Shown: in pieces, positions 6,886 to 7,110 of the stretch
How positions within the stretch are numbered: position 1 is the stretch's first letter
Layout of the letters: each line of letters opens with the position of its first letter
Program-made: the position numbers and the translations under genes
Source: an uncultured Ruminococcus sp.
Lineage (GTDB): Bacteria > Bacillota > Clostridia > Oscillospirales > Ruminococcaceae
Direction: 5' to 3'
DNA length: 7,110 nucleotides
Assembly: GCA_937902395.1 (NCBI GenBank)
Contig: CALGTV010000105.1
Span: forward strand, 1 to 7,110
The notes under the pieces: generated by a model
What the model was told of the DNA's origin: nothing
Database searches by the model: none
The model's input: only the letters and a program-made list of their open reading frames with translations

Positions 6886-6894
6886 ATCAAGATA

Positions 6895-6923
6895 ATTATA
6901 CTCCTATATTTAACTTTTGTCAA
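6895..6923 (-). promoter_or_regulatory. Perfect-consensus sigma-A promoter of trkA-trkH
   Basis: On the minus strand, TTGACA (6923-6918), a 17-nt spacer and TATAAT (6900-6895) match the consensus at every position. The predicted start is near 6888, about 45 nt before the trkA ATG. The region upstream of the -35 box (6924-6948) is AT-rich. Confidence 0.92.
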
Positions 6924-6948
6924 TAAGAATATTGTTAATTTTGAAAAC

Positions 6949-7000
6949 AGCCATTAGCTTTAGCCTTTAGCAGTAAAAGCTATAGCAAAGGTTAATGGCT
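6949..7000. repeat. Imperfect 52-bp palindrome, possible terminator of an upstream minus-strand gene
   Basis: The outer arms AGCCATTA (6949-6956) and TAATGGCT (6993-7000) pair perfectly. Inner arms CCTTTAGC (6964-6971) and GCAAAGG (6985-6991) pair with one bulged base. A 7-nt asymmetric bulge (6957-6963) separates the two blocks, and GCTATAGC (6979-6986) is itself an 8-bp palindrome. Read leftward, the structure is followed by GTTTTC, so it could end transcription of a gene lying to the right of the window, just before the trkA promoter. It could also be the left end of the repeat that follows. Confidence 0.5.
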
Positions 7001-7018
7001 TATAAATAAAATGGGATT

Positions 7019-7110
7019 CTAAAGGGTGAAACCCTTTAGTAGAGTCCAGAGACGAAGTCTCTGGCAGGGTGTGGGACAGCGTCCCACATAGCGTTCAAGC
7101 GCTCTGCAAG
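7019..7110. repeat. Row of short perfect hairpins, likely dispersed extragenic repeat (runs off the window)
   Basis: Three hairpins follow each other closely: CTAAAGGG-TGAAA-CCCTTTAG (7019-7039), CCAGAGAC-GAA-GTCTCTGG (7046-7064) and TGTGGGAC-AGC-GTCCCACA (7070-7088). Each has an uninterrupted 8-bp stem and a 3-5 nt loop. A weaker fourth, AGCG-6 nt-CGCT, lies at 7090-7103. The element reaches the right edge, so its full extent is unknown. No U-tract follows any stem and no real gene is present: the only reading frames are short. From general familiarity, comparable hairpin strings occur as intergenic repeats in gut Clostridia; I cannot confirm copies elsewhere from this window. It lies upstream of the trkA promoter and so probably outside its transcript. 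Confidence 0.65.

Noticed and set aside
7019..7110. CRISPR array or terminator cluster
   Set aside because: The hairpins differ in sequence and there is no repeated unit with spacers, so it is not CRISPR. None of the stems is followed by a U-tract on either strand, so they are not classical terminators.
7026..7110. Short frame through the hairpin string on the minus strand (starting M-W-D-A-V-P-H-P)
   Set aside because: It arises from the hairpin repeat itself, has no ribosome binding site and ends within about 20 codons. Such repeats are easily mis-called as small hypothetical proteins.

Overview
The window looks like a chromosomal segment of a low-to-mid GC gut or rumen Clostridium-class Firmicute, most likely Ruminococcus or a close relative in the Oscillospiraceae. 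This rests on the Firmicutes-type S12 (138 residues with the N-terminal insert), the strong AGGAGG-type ribosome binding sites, the AT-rich spacers with sigma-A consensus promoters, a signal-less family 5 glycoside hydrolase, and a hairpin-rich extragenic repeat at the right edge. The genus is inference; the phylum-level placement is firmer. Every recognisable gene lies on the minus strand, so transcription runs from right to left.

Left part (1-2694): the str operon in its classical order rpsL - rpsG - fusA. fusA is cut by the left window edge after 486 codons, near the boundary of domains III and IV. rpsL has a perfect-consensus promoter (TTGACA, 17 nt, TATAAT). The predicted transcript would begin almost exactly at the base of a long stem-loop followed by six U residues, six A residues and the ribosome binding site. 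rpsL and rpsG are separated by an unusually long 232-nt spacer that contains local hairpins but no gene I trust.

Middle part (2797-4020): a single gene for a probably cytoplasmic GH5 (cellulase-fold) glycosidase. It has its own extended -10 promoter and a weak AU-rich hairpin region downstream. There is no evident functional link to translation or potassium transport; it looks like an independent unit.

Right part (3995-6923): a two-gene potassium uptake operon, trkA then trkH, 16 nt apart. It is driven by another perfect-consensus promoter with a short leader and closed by a good intrinsic terminator. TrkA (two RCK repeats) is the cytosolic nucleotide-binding regulator that gates the TrkH membrane channel subunit.

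Right edge (6924-7110): no gene. It holds an imperfect 52-bp palindrome, then a row of three near-perfect short hairpins plus a weaker fourth, running off the window. It resembles a dispersed structured repeat and is, with the rpsL leader hairpin, the part most worth following up. I did not find convincing evidence for a new multi-gene system here: the coding content is housekeeping plus one glycosidase, and the unexplained structure is in the non-coding spacers.
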